64,000 bases of DNA from contig CAJSYJ010000001.1 of NCBI GenBank assembly GCA_910574205.1, positions 496,001 to 560,000 on the forward strand, given 5' to 3'. The notes beneath the pieces are model-generated. The model was not told the origin of the DNA. It saw only the letters and a program-made list of their open reading frames with translations, and made no database searches. This document shows positions 7,491 through 16,791 of the stretch, in pieces. The DNA comes from Bacteroidales bacterium. GTDB lineage: Bacteria; Bacteroidota; Bacteroidia; Bacteroidales; Rikenellaceae. The position numbers and the translations under genes are program-made. Numbering within the stretch: position 1 is the stretch's first letter; each line of letters starts with the position of its first letter.

Positions 7491-8732
7491 TTATACTTTG
7501 CGATTATAGCATAAGAAATCTATATAATATTTTATGGCACAAGAATACTGATGATGAGCTTTATTATCAAATTCAACAAACAGTTTAGATTCTATTATGT
7601 TTATCAACTTTTCAGAATCAATAATATCATAAATTGATATTAATTGCATATTGAGAATAGTATTACAAATACCTACAATACTATCTCGTTCAAGTATAGA
7701 CAAATAGTTCTGCTTTGATCTTATACTTAAGTTTGTTTGATAATCGAGATATGCCTTAAAGGCTTCTCTTGGATTAGACAGGTTTATAATTTTGTTTTCT
7801 ATAGTAGACGATGTTAGATTTGTTGAGATTTCCAATAATTCAAATTCACCGTCATTATTCTTTTTACATTTAAATCTCTCTCCATAACACTTTTCAACTA
7901 ATTTTGAGAAATCACCATACATTAGAGAATAATCTCCTGCACCGTACCATTGTGTGCTTAAATAAACCGTCTTATCACACAAAGTGTATGGAGTTTCAAA
8001 CCAGCGCTGCTTTTCACCATATTTATTTCTAGCTGCGAGGTCTCGTAGTGTAGTAGCAATAAACATTCCTGTAAGTTTAAAATGATTATCACAGATAATC
8101 TGAATATTCTCTGATATCTCATTTACATACGGTTCAATAGCTTTCAGTCCGTCAAACTTGTTTAATAAGTACACAGCTTTATAAATGAAATCTTTGAGGA
8201 TATTATCTCGAACAGCAAGACGCTCCGTAACTATATGATTATCTTCTGTTGGACTATCGCTATATTGCATTCGCAAATTAATATTAGATCCAACAATAAA
8301 ATGCATACTTGTATTACCCTCCACGAGGAACTTTCTTATATTAAAATGGTGGTATGTAAGGTCTTTTAGGTATATACGTCCATCCTCTCGATAATAAAGA
8401 GATACAAGGTAATCTTCGACATCATTTTGAAAAAATGAATTTATACGAGACAGCTCTGAATTGAAGAATTCATTGGTATAATCCACTCGACAATTATTCC
8501 TTGAGTTTGTGGTAAATAACGGAAGGCGTGTTACAATATAACACAATGCTTTAATGAAATCCTCCTTATATAAGCGAAAAGTAATAGGAGTTGTTGAACC
8601 TGGCTTTACCGTAGGACATATAACGCGTAGCACCTCGTTTGAAATATTGATGCTTGTCTCATTTGATGTGCCTGGCGTCAGCTTATAATGACAATCTTGT
8701 CTTTTGGGGCATTTTACAATCTCCTTATACAT
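7491..8732 (-). CDS. unknown protein, last gene of the methyltransferase/MORC operon
   Basis: A 413-residue protein whose family I do not recognise. It has no signal peptide, membrane segment or obvious nuclease motif. The first 45 residues include KCPKRQDCHYKL, a small Cys/His cluster. The last 85 residues (from about AYLDYQTNLSIRSKQNYLS to YYIDFLCYNRKV) resemble the helical SAM-like segment at the C-terminus of several restriction proteins. Its ATG is 5 bases after the stop of the upstream cytosine methyltransferase, in the same operon, so it is a good candidate for the specificity or cleavage partner of that enzyme. This is a context inference only. Confidence 0.6.
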   Translation of the reverse strand: MYKEIVKCPKRQDCHYKLTPGTSNETSINISNEVLRVICPTVKPGSTTPITFRLYKEDFIKALCYIVTRLPLFTTNSRNNCRVDYTNEFFNSELSRINSFFQNDVEDYLVSLYYREDGRIYLKDLTYHHFNIRKFLVEGNTSMHFIVGSNINLRMQYSDSPTEDNHIVTERLAVRDNILKDFIYKAVYLLNKFDGLKAIEPYVNEISENIQIICDNHFKLTGMFIATTLRDLAARNKYGEKQRWFETPYTLCDKTVYLSTQWYGAGDYSLMYGDFSKLVEKCYGERFKCKKNNDGEFELLEISTNLTSSTIENKIINLSNPREAFKAYLDYQTNLSIRSKQNYLSILERDSIVGICNTILNMQLISIYDIIDSEKLINIIESKLFVEFDNKAHHQYSCAIKYYIDFLCYNRKV

Positions 8733-8737
8733 ATCAG

Positions 8738-9814
8738 CTATTCATTAATTATATTATTATGTATCAAATAATAAATTATGGCGTATATAACATTAACACT
8801 AACAGCATTTCCAGCTTGCTTATACAGCGCGCCATTAGAGACCTCTGCTTGATGTGCATTATACACAAAGTCTTGTGGGAAACCTTGAAGCATAAAGGCT
8901 TCTCTTGGTGTTAGTTTGCGAATTGGGAGTCTACATAATTCTTCTTTAGTAAGTCCATCTGCATCATTTATTGCGCCATCAGATTTTATAAAACTGTTAC
9001 TATAGTAGTTATCCTGGCAGGCTCTGTGCATCTTATGCATAGATGCTGTCAATGGTCTTGCAATCAGTTTGTTAATCTCTGATTTTGATTGAAATCCACC
9101 TGTTCCATCACTTAATATAGTAGGTTTCACACGCTCTGATAAATAATATTTTTCGTCTGCATCCTTGGATAATATATCTAAGACTGTTTCATATGTAAAA
9201 ACACTTGCGTCACGCTTTACTTCATTAAAATTAGCTATAATATCTTGTATGTGTGCTCCGATGTCATAATCTGCAAAGTCATTATCTAGTGTTGCGAAAA
9301 TAAAGACTCTATTTCGTGTTTGCGGTAAGCCAAACCAAGCACTATTAAAAACACCGCAAGATACATGATATCCCAGCTCTTCCAGTTTACGTTTAATTGT
9401 CAAATATGTTCGACCCTTATTATGTGTCACTAAGTTTTTTACATTTTCTAGAAGTACATATCTAGGTCGTTTAATACGTAGAATTTTCCAGAGTCTAAAA
9501 AACATCTTACCACGTTCCTCACCGAAACCAATTTGATCACCCATCATACTAAATGTTTGACAAGGAAATCCTCCTGTCAATAATTCAAAATTTGGGAGAC
9601 GTTCAATGTTCTCTTGTACAGATGTAAACTCTACAATATCACCCAACTCAACCTCATCGTTTGATATATGGTAGTTTGCTTTATATGTTTTAATCGCTTG
9701 CGGATCAACTTCTGAGAAACCAACGCTCTCAAAATTCATTATTCTATCATTATGCAACAGTTGCAGAGCTTGTCTAAATCCTCCAATTCCTGCGAATAAC
9801 TCTAAGTGTCTCAT
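8738..9814 (-). CDS. DNA (cytosine-5-)-methyltransferase
   Basis: A 358-residue C5 DNA methyltransferase with its motifs in order: SAM-binding FAGIGGFRQA (motif I, residues 7-16), catalytic GGFPCQTFS (motif IV, Cys about 85), ENV (motif VI, about 124), QTRNRVFI (motif VIII), target-recognition region about 190-290, RKLTPREAFMLQGFP (motif IX) and QAGNAVSV (motif X). It should modify a short DNA motif, protecting host DNA or supplying the mark read by the operon. It overlaps the upstream methyltransferase gene by 4 bases (ATGA) and is only modestly similar to it, so the two probably have different targets or modify different strands of an asymmetric site. Confidence 0.95.
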   Translation of the reverse strand: MRHLELFAGIGGFRQALQLLHNDRIMNFESVGFSEVDPQAIKTYKANYHISNDEVELGDIVEFTSVQENIERLPNFELLTGGFPCQTFSMMGDQIGFGEERGKMFFRLWKILRIKRPRYVLLENVKNLVTHNKGRTYLTIKRKLEELGYHVSCGVFNSAWFGLPQTRNRVFIFATLDNDFADYDIGAHIQDIIANFNEVKRDASVFTYETVLDILSKDADEKYYLSERVKPTILSDGTGGFQSKSEINKLIARPLTASMHKMHRACQDNYYSNSFIKSDGAINDADGLTKEELCRLPIRKLTPREAFMLQGFPQDFVYNAHQAEVSNGALYKQAGNAVSVNVIYAIIYYLIHNNIINE

Positions 9815-10935
9815 AAAAATTTCTTAATTGCACGTCCTATAACATACGCCAATTTAACAGGCACTGCATTACCTATTTGAGCGTACCATGCGTTCTGTGG
9901 TCCTGTAAAAATATAATCATCAGGAAATGTTTGTACTCTTGCTGCCTCTCTAGGGCTTAAACCTCTGGCTTCCCATGGATGAATATACATATTACAGTCG
10001 TATTTCATATGTGAAGTAATGGTCCTACAAACTTGGTTTTCTCTTAGTTTGAAATATTTATCCTTAAAAATATTATTTCGGCGAGAATAAGGCATAATGT
10101 CTGCGATGGACTCATGTAGCGAATTAGCACCTTGAGGCAACCTTCTAAATATCTCAATATCTCGATCGTTATTGTAACGGTTTTTATGGTTATACAATTT
10201 GTCAATAACCTTATCACCATTTATAAAATGGTAGAAATCATTGATTAGGTAAGTATGCTCGCATACTGTAAAACCTGATTCTACACATTCGATGTCCGAT
10301 TTACCTTTTTCTATCTTTGACCGTAATGAAGGTAAGCCTTCTAAGACATCTTTCAACAAAAAGGGAGTTCTTTTAAACCTATATATTTCCTCAAATATTT
10401 GTTTAGGATTAATTCCCAAACGATTGCCAATCATTATAAATCGTTCCCGATTTTGTGGTACACCATAATCTTGAGCATTTAAAATAGCAAAACTATATTG
10501 ATACTCTTCACCCAAGTACTCTGCAAAATCTTGCTGAATCTCATCAATCTTATTGCGCATACCACGCACATTCTCCATTACAAAAAAGAGCGGGCGAACT
10601 TCCTTCAAGAAAGTAAGATATGCCTTGTACAGATTATTACGAGGATCGTCTATGATTCGCTGTCTATTTGCCATTGAGAACCCTTGACAAGGAGGACCGC
10701 CGCAAACAAGAGTAATATCTTTGAGTAGATGACGATACTCCTCAATATGTTTGTTGAGTTCCTTGATATCTCCCACATAGAAATGCTCATCCGATAGTTG
10801 TGGATGATTCCTTCTGTATGTATTACAGAAATTGGGCTCAATCTCATTTACAAACCATGGTATAAAACCTGCTTGTTCTAGGCCTGTACTAAGTCCCCCA
10901 CATCCTGCGAATAAATCAATCATCAAATGTGCCAT
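9811..10935 (-). CDS. DNA (cytosine-5-)-methyltransferase
   Basis: A 374-residue C5 DNA methyltransferase. Visible motifs are DLFAGCGGLSTGLEQAGF (I, residues 7-24), GGPPCQGFS (IV, Cys about 83), MENV (VI), QNRERFIMIG (VIII), SPREAARVQTFPDDY (IX) and QIGNAVPVKLA (X). The variable target-recognition region lies between about residues 190 and 310. It starts 3 bases after the AIPR gene's stop and overlaps the next methyltransferase by 4 bases. Having two methyltransferases suggests either an asymmetric recognition site or two recognition sequences served by one effector set. Confidence 0.95.
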   Translation of the reverse strand: MAHLMIDLFAGCGGLSTGLEQAGFIPWFVNEIEPNFCNTYRRNHPQLSDEHFYVGDIKELNKHIEEYRHLLKDITLVCGGPPCQGFSMANRQRIIDDPRNNLYKAYLTFLKEVRPLFFVMENVRGMRNKIDEIQQDFAEYLGEEYQYSFAILNAQDYGVPQNRERFIMIGNRLGINPKQIFEEIYRFKRTPFLLKDVLEGLPSLRSKIEKGKSDIECVESGFTVCEHTYLINDFYHFINGDKVIDKLYNHKNRYNNDRDIEIFRRLPQGANSLHESIADIMPYSRRNNIFKDKYFKLRENQVCRTITSHMKYDCNMYIHPWEARGLSPREAARVQTFPDDYIFTGPQNAWYAQIGNAVPVKLAYVIGRAIKKFL

Positions 10936-10938
10936 ATG

Positions 10939-13062
10939 TTATTGAGGCATAATATAACCAGCATCTTCCGCTTTAGTTATGATTTTTAGTAACATTTTAA
11001 TTTGAGGTTTACTAGGAAGACTGCCTCTCACGATATACGAAGCAAGCGATTTGATAAAATCTATATCTCCACCAGAAACGACCCCCTCTCGCTCCATATC
11101 GTTATGGAACTTCATCCAATAGTCATAACCTCTTGTATAAAATTCCACTTCGAGATCTATGTCACTATTGAACTTGCGTGCTCGTTTTGCAGCCTTCTCT
11201 TCATCCTTCAGCAAGTCGGTACTTACGAGTGAGGCTAGGAATTCATCCGTGAGACAAAGCGTATAATCATCGCGGAATTTTTTCCATGTACTTGCTTTTT
11301 TAGCATACTCTCGCACAATGGCTCCACCCGAGTCAAGCAAGAACTCATGTACCTGTTTTGCTACAATTTCAACTTGATGCACAAGCTCTGCATATAGCAT
11401 TTGTTTATTCCATATTCGTTTCCAATCTAGGTCTTTACCTTTAGGGATAGAAGCTATTAATTTAGCTATCGTATATGGGACGATTTGGGCCTTGTTACCA
11501 CCCTTCGGATACCATTCTGATTTATTGACGATACGATCGATATCATCAAACAGTATGACAGCTGCGATACTCTTTTTAAAGAAAAACTCGTTAATGCTAT
11601 CTTTCGATTTCTCATAAAGCTCGGTAATAATACCAGCAAATGCTCTCATATTATTTGCAGAACCAGCACATACAGTGTGAGGATTCATAAAAACAGTATT
11701 TAAGCACTTAGCAAGCTTCTCTTTCTTTACAACTTGATTTTTAGGACTCCTTAATCGGTAACGATTGCGTTGGGATTCAGTCATTTTCATTTGATCTTGT
11801 TCCCAACGTCCCTTAGATCTTTCATAGTACCAAATGGTTTGGTGCGGGCTGCCATTAACAGGCGGTGCCATATGCTTTAATGACAGCTCCTCCATAATTC
11901 TATGGAACGGATCATTTGAGAAGAAGTCTGCATCACTAACCGGATTTTGACAGTTAGCACTCTTTGATATTTGTTGTGTGATTTCATTATATTTTGCTTC
12001 TTCCTCTTCTGATAAATCACCATCAACATTCAGCACAGTTAATTTCATTGGAACAAATATCTTGGCAAAGTTATCTGCTCCAGCCTCTTTTTTGACAATG
12101 GCGCTGGCTAATGACGCTGTTGTTTGTCCGCCATTAATAATTTGAAAATCATTAAAAGACAATATCCTAGTGCCATCACTTGATAGCTCAATGGAATGGG
12201 CGACAACCGCAATACCATTATTATATGTAAAGAAATTTTCTGGGTGTTTTCCTATAATTGTTTCACGTATCTTACGATTTACTTTCCCTCGCACACTCAA
12301 AAAAGCTCGCACATTGCCCTCTAAAAGTCGGCTACCATGTTTTAAGTAAATATCAGCAAGGAACTTCCCTGGAACAATAGCCATGTATGAATCGTATGCA
12401 TTATTATCACCTAGATTTGCCTTAAGGCACTGTATGCCTTCCTCGCAATTGAAATCTCGACAATTGATACGAATAGATTCATATACATTAGACATTTTAG
12501 CTTGATAGAATCTTTCAAGAGTCCATAAATTAATCTCTACAGGGCGCTCTAAAATGTCTTCTTTTGTTGTGCTTTTTACTTGAACACTAAGAACAGAATT
12601 GGTTATGATAAAGAATTTAAATTTTAGAATTTCGGTATTTAGACTTCCTGTACCTATTCGTGTCTTAAGTTCTTTTGCTATATCAATAATAGGGTTGGCT
12701 GCATCACAGAAACGACGAATATCTCCATTGTATGCTTCAACAATAAAGTTACGCATTCTAGAGTACAATTCATCGATACGAGTATTTGTTAAGGTGGTCT
12801 TCTCAATTGTATTTTGGAAATCACTTATCAATAACACAAAAGAGCTGTCTGCCTCATCATAGCCATAAGCATCAAAAGCTATTGCACGGTTGCCAGAACC
12901 GCGCATCTCACATGAGAAGGCAATTGGATCTATTAGTTCTCCTATTTCCTCTAATTCTTGAATCTTAGCCTTGACAAATTGATCTTCAACATCGTTGCCA
13001 TCAACTATTGCATCATTGCGAAGCTCTTGGAGGAATTCCAGTCTATATTCATCAATTTCCAT
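10939..13062 (-). CDS. AIPR family (abortive infection phage resistance) protein
   Basis: A 707-residue AIPR-family protein (PF10592 type). Family hallmarks are GNVRAFLSVRGKVN near residue 250, FFTYNNGIAVVAH near 280 and FQIINGGQTTASLASA near 310. The N-terminal 200 residues are restriction-endonuclease-like and contain FKFFIITNS and related strands. AIPR proteins occur in phage-resistance loci and restriction-like operons; a nucleic-acid-cleaving or sensing role is likely but unproven. Its start overlaps the upstream PD-(D/E)XK gene by 11 bases, indicating tight co-expression. Confidence 0.88.
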   Translation of the reverse strand: MEIDEYRLEFLQELRNDAIVDGNDVEDQFVKAKIQELEEIGELIDPIAFSCEMRGSGNRAIAFDAYGYDEADSSFVLLISDFQNTIEKTTLTNTRIDELYSRMRNFIVEAYNGDIRRFCDAANPIIDIAKELKTRIGTGSLNTEILKFKFFIITNSVLSVQVKSTTKEDILERPVEINLWTLERFYQAKMSNVYESIRINCRDFNCEEGIQCLKANLGDNNAYDSYMAIVPGKFLADIYLKHGSRLLEGNVRAFLSVRGKVNRKIRETIIGKHPENFFTYNNGIAVVAHSIELSSDGTRILSFNDFQIINGGQTTASLASAIVKKEAGADNFAKIFVPMKLTVLNVDGDLSEEEEAKYNEITQQISKSANCQNPVSDADFFSNDPFHRIMEELSLKHMAPPVNGSPHQTIWYYERSKGRWEQDQMKMTESQRNRYRLRSPKNQVVKKEKLAKCLNTVFMNPHTVCAGSANNMRAFAGIITELYEKSKDSINEFFFKKSIAAVILFDDIDRIVNKSEWYPKGGNKAQIVPYTIAKLIASIPKGKDLDWKRIWNKQMLYAELVHQVEIVAKQVHEFLLDSGGAIVREYAKKASTWKKFRDDYTLCLTDEFLASLVSTDLLKDEEKAAKRARKFNSDIDLEVEFYTRGYDYWMKFHNDMEREGVVSGGDIDFIKSLASYIVRGSLPSKPQIKMLLKIITKAEDAGYIMPQ

Positions 13063-13975
13063 AATGCCACTCTATTTTGTATTGTTGAACATACGACAAC
13101 AATAGTTCATATTGAACTTTGACTATCGCTTCATTTACATCATCAGTAACTAACCGAGGGAAAGACGCGTCTACTAGATATCTATCTGCGTCGGATACTT
13201 CATAAACATACTCGTTATATATGGCCTCAAAGGAGAATCCGCTATCGACAAGTTTATTTATAAAGATATCTTTATGCTCATCCGAATCAAGTTTTTTTAA
13301 TATCTCACTAGCAAGTTTGTTAAGATTCACTCCTGCATATGCCGGACTCATCTTTTCAAGCTGAAATACCACCAACTCGCCATTATTAGGGCTCTGTAGT
13401 TGTTCTAATGATGAGATCTTTACAGTGGCCTTGCCTGTACTAATAGCTTTTGTCTCATACCATACAGTATCCAAAGAAAAGTCTTTGTGGGTTAACTCTT
13501 GGCCAGACCACGCCCTCAAAGCAATTGACTCTCCATAAGTAGGGATCATATAATCTCGTAGAAACAATAATTCCCCTATCAACCCCATAATGCGAGACTC
13601 GTCCATAATCTTTGACTTGGTTTGGAACATCTTCTTCCAAGCATAGAATCTATTAATGACAAGTTTGTAACCACACATAGCATCTGTAGTAGTAGCTGTG
13701 GAAGTTATAATATCATCACAAAACACACAAAAGTTATCCAGCATATCCTGCTCATTTAGAGAGAATATGATGCCTGAAAAAAACCTTGTTGTATACTGTT
13801 TAATACCTATTGAATTAGAGGATTTTACATTTTGAGGGATGAATTGTCCTCTAAATTCAAGAGCGTAGTGACATTGATCATCCACTCCAATGTATATATC
13901 CAATGGATGTTCTGTATCTACTCTCGAAAAATGCCCAGGGGCAAAATGTTCTTTAAATTTATCTGCTACTATCAT
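13052..13975 (-). CDS. PD-(D/E)XK motif nuclease (DUF4420 type)
   Basis: A 307-residue putative restriction-type nuclease. The pattern of the PD-(D/E)XK motif protein family is present: GLIGELLFLRD (Glu about 135), W-G-x-HKDF (Asp about 165), WYETKA (Glu 174, Lys 176), then KISSLEQL. These residues would bind the catalytic metal. Members sit directly downstream of Z1 ATPases in MORC-type restriction loci. The gene overlaps both neighbours (4 bases with Z1, 11 with AIPR). It probably provides DNA cleavage when licensed by the two upstream ATPases. Confidence 0.85.
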   Translation of the reverse strand: MIVADKFKEHFAPGHFSRVDTEHPLDIYIGVDDQCHYALEFRGQFIPQNVKSSNSIGIKQYTTRFFSGIIFSLNEQDMLDNFCVFCDDIITSTATTTDAMCGYKLVINRFYAWKKMFQTKSKIMDESRIMGLIGELLFLRDYMIPTYGESIALRAWSGQELTHKDFSLDTVWYETKAISTGKATVKISSLEQLQSPNNGELVVFQLEKMSPAYAGVNLNKLASEILKKLDSDEHKDIFINKLVDSGFSFEAIYNEYVYEVSDADRYLVDASFPRLVTDDVNEAIVKVQYELLLSYVQQYKIEWHYGN

Positions 13976-16791
13976 AGGTCTTCATCCTCCTCTATAATAT
14001 CCTCAAACAACTGTCTTTGATATGTTTTATTCCCTTTATACTTGATACTTCTGGCTTCTCTCACTCCATTTGCAGGAAAGCCTACTGCAAAACCAATAAT
14101 TGGGTCATCTCCCAAAAGTGTTTTATACCTCTCTAGTTTTTCCTCTGAAGGGTATTTTGATTCTGTATCAGGCCTTATGAAATATATTATAAGCAATGGT
14201 TTCCTATTTTCCGTAAATTTGTACCACGCAATATTAGGCAATGCTCTACATGTATCTTTTACAGTGTCATAGAATCGTTGTTTGACTATTGAAATTGTTG
14301 CATCATCTAGTCCTATTTGTCCATCAGAGTTTCCTCCCAATACTCCTCGTCCCGTGAAGCACAGGTGTTCTCCGCTTATATAAATATCTCGTTTTGCGGT
14401 CCTTATGGCAATGTCATCTGTAATTTGATATATAACATCTCCCATACCGCTATGTAAAGCAACATCCCATAATTCTAGTTTGTCGCAAAATTCATCCTCA
14501 ATAAATTTTACAATTTCTCTTGGATTAAACTTCCTATTGTCTGGAGTTATTTCAATCTTTCTCAATAGGGCTTTAATCGTACTACATGGTACATCCTTGG
14601 CTATTTTTGTTTGCCCTTCAGATGATGTTCCTCTCAATGATGAGAATATTAATCCATCATCTTTGATCGTCTGCAACAAACGCTTTACAGCAGCAATGTT
14701 GTTCTGATTATTGTTTATATTTGTACTCGCATATGGGGTTTCAAATACTCCGCCCCAATATGTCATTAGGTCTAAAACACTAAATGCATTACGCATTTTA
14801 TTTGCTGCTGTAATCTGCAATTTTTCACTTTCGTCACGTACTCTAATGCCAAATTCTTTCGGGGTAAGCTTACTATCAAACATCCGCTTCAAATCCTCCT
14901 TAAGCTCTTCTGTCGCAATTGATATTTCTTTATAATACTCAACGCTATCTCGAGCTGCCCAAATTTGGCACAAATCATCGTATCCATTACGATAACCAAA
15001 CCATCTACCCATTTGCAGCAGTACATCGTATGTGGCAGTATTGCGATAAAAATAGCTGGTCATCAAGCCCCTTAGAGTCAAACCTCGGGATAATGCTAAA
15101 CCTCCAATGGCAATAATACGTGTTGAACCTTTATAATCTAGCTTATCACTATCTTTAGAGCTGTTTACAACGACAACTTTAATCTTTCCTATTGACTCAA
15201 GAAGTACATCTTTTTGCAGTATTTTTTCTACTGGAATGCCTAGGTGTGAATAGTGTCTTTTCCAAACTTGGGCGAATTTTTGATACACATAAAGTTCCTT
15301 GTTATTTATATAATTATTGCCAAAGTCTATGTTAACAGTATCGAAAATAAACTTATATAACTGCTCAATGTATGTTTTGATATATCTCTGAACTTTTGTA
15401 AAACGAGACATGTTAACCATCATAGTACGAGGCTGCTGTTTGTCTCCACGCAGATCTCTAATCACATTTGCCAACAAAAATGAATATACAGCCTCATCTA
15501 ATGATGCAGGTAATTTACCGCTCCATTCTTTGGGATGTTTGTGGTAGAACTCTCCTTCTATTAATTCAGAAGGGCTTGCAACCTTGATTTCATCATTATC
15601 AGGCTCATTGATATCTGTAATTAATTTCAACCAGCTGTGATATTTACCATCATCCTGGAAGATCTTTGTCGCTCCGATATAACTTGACGGTGTTGGGAGA
15701 ACATATATAAAGTGTTCTGGAAACAAATCCGCATTAGACATGGCTTCGTTTGTGTCTGGATCTATGAACACATTCGCAAAAGGTGTAGCTGTAAAGCCTA
15801 CATATGTAGCATTGTTGAAAGCGTTGCACAACTGTCTAATAACCTTATTTGTTTTGGTTGGGTCAAGTTTATCTTTTTGGGTATTAATAGATGCATTGTC
15901 AGCTTCGTCATCAATTAACAGCATAGGCTCATGAATAAGACCATCAAGCATATCTTTATTTTGCTCGGTTAACCAATTGTAGAGTTTTGTAAGAACACTG
16001 ACATTTTTCTTGACAATAAACATCACTAACGACCTATGAGAATTCAAAGTCGTTACAATATTATCTACATTCCCTCGGAAATCATCTTGATATGAAGTGA
16101 AGGCAGTCGCTTTAATCTCTTTGTTGTCTAATCCTACGCCTACACGCTCTAGTTTCTTTTGCATACGACCATTTTCATCAACTCTAATAGTAAAGCCAAT
16201 GATACCTTCTTCCATTCGTTCCTGCGTTTGCTTTCGTAAACTTTCCGTAATACCCGTAAGCAGGATAACAACCTTATATCCAGCATCGGCAGCCTTGCAA
16301 ATTAGACCAGCATAGGTGGCCGTCTTACCTGATTGAACATCTCCAATTACCAGACCTCGTCGAAGTCGCTTACCTTTAATATCGTCATTTGGATTGCCCA
16401 AGCAGTTCATTAAATTTGCGAGTGTTTCAGACTCTAACTTATTGACACTATTAATATCCAGACGCTCATAATTAATCAAGTGATTGCGGTACCTATTCCA
16501 GAAGAATTCATCTTCTGGCTCAAATGTAGTATACCAATCACGCTTTTCATCGTACTGATCATATATGTAGCATGCAGCAGTATGCTTGATTTTGAAATGA
16601 TACTCTACATCAGTCTTAACTTTCTTGTAGTCTTCATCCTCCAGATCAATACCATAGACAGCAGCTCTATCTCGAATTATTGGTTCTATGTCATCTTCTG
16701 TAAATGCCCCCTTAAATTCGATAAGATTTCTAATGTGTGCCAAAACAGCATCATTAGTGAATTTATGTAATTGAGATTCTGTCAATTTCAT
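13972..16791 (-). CDS. Z1 domain superfamily II-like ATPase
   Basis: A 939-residue Z1-domain protein. It has a helicase-like ATPase core: GLVIGDVQSGKTATYAGL (Walker A, near residue 150), LLIDDEADNASIN (Walker B, DEAD, near 295), VGFTATPFANVF (motif III-like), and AIGGLALSRGLTLRGL with LLQMGRWFGYR (motifs V-VI, near 610-650). The N-terminal about 130 residues and the C-terminal 250 are family-specific. It likely couples ATP hydrolysis to DNA translocation or remodelling for the nuclease. It overlaps the GHKL ATPase gene by 4 bases. Z1 proteins are established partners of MORC-like ATPases in predicted restriction systems. Confidence 0.92.
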   Translation of the reverse strand: MKLTESQLHKFTNDAVLAHIRNLIEFKGAFTEDDIEPIIRDRAAVYGIDLEDEDYKKVKTDVEYHFKIKHTAACYIYDQYDEKRDWYTTFEPEDEFFWNRYRNHLINYERLDINSVNKLESETLANLMNCLGNPNDDIKGKRLRRGLVIGDVQSGKTATYAGLICKAADAGYKVVILLTGITESLRKQTQERMEEGIIGFTIRVDENGRMQKKLERVGVGLDNKEIKATAFTSYQDDFRGNVDNIVTTLNSHRSLVMFIVKKNVSVLTKLYNWLTEQNKDMLDGLIHEPMLLIDDEADNASINTQKDKLDPTKTNKVIRQLCNAFNNATYVGFTATPFANVFIDPDTNEAMSNADLFPEHFIYVLPTPSSYIGATKIFQDDGKYHSWLKLITDINEPDNDEIKVASPSELIEGEFYHKHPKEWSGKLPASLDEAVYSFLLANVIRDLRGDKQQPRTMMVNMSRFTKVQRYIKTYIEQLYKFIFDTVNIDFGNNYINNKELYVYQKFAQVWKRHYSHLGIPVEKILQKDVLLESIGKIKVVVVNSSKDSDKLDYKGSTRIIAIGGLALSRGLTLRGLMTSYFYRNTATYDVLLQMGRWFGYRNGYDDLCQIWAARDSVEYYKEISIATEELKEDLKRMFDSKLTPKEFGIRVRDESEKLQITAANKMRNAFSVLDLMTYWGGVFETPYASTNINNNQNNIAAVKRLLQTIKDDGLIFSSLRGTSSEGQTKIAKDVPCSTIKALLRKIEITPDNRKFNPREIVKFIEDEFCDKLELWDVALHSGMGDVIYQITDDIAIRTAKRDIYISGEHLCFTGRGVLGGNSDGQIGLDDATISIVKQRFYDTVKDTCRALPNIAWYKFTENRKPLLIIYFIRPDTESKYPSEEKLERYKTLLGDDPIIGFAVGFPANGVREARSIKYKGNKTYQRQLFEDIIEEDEDL

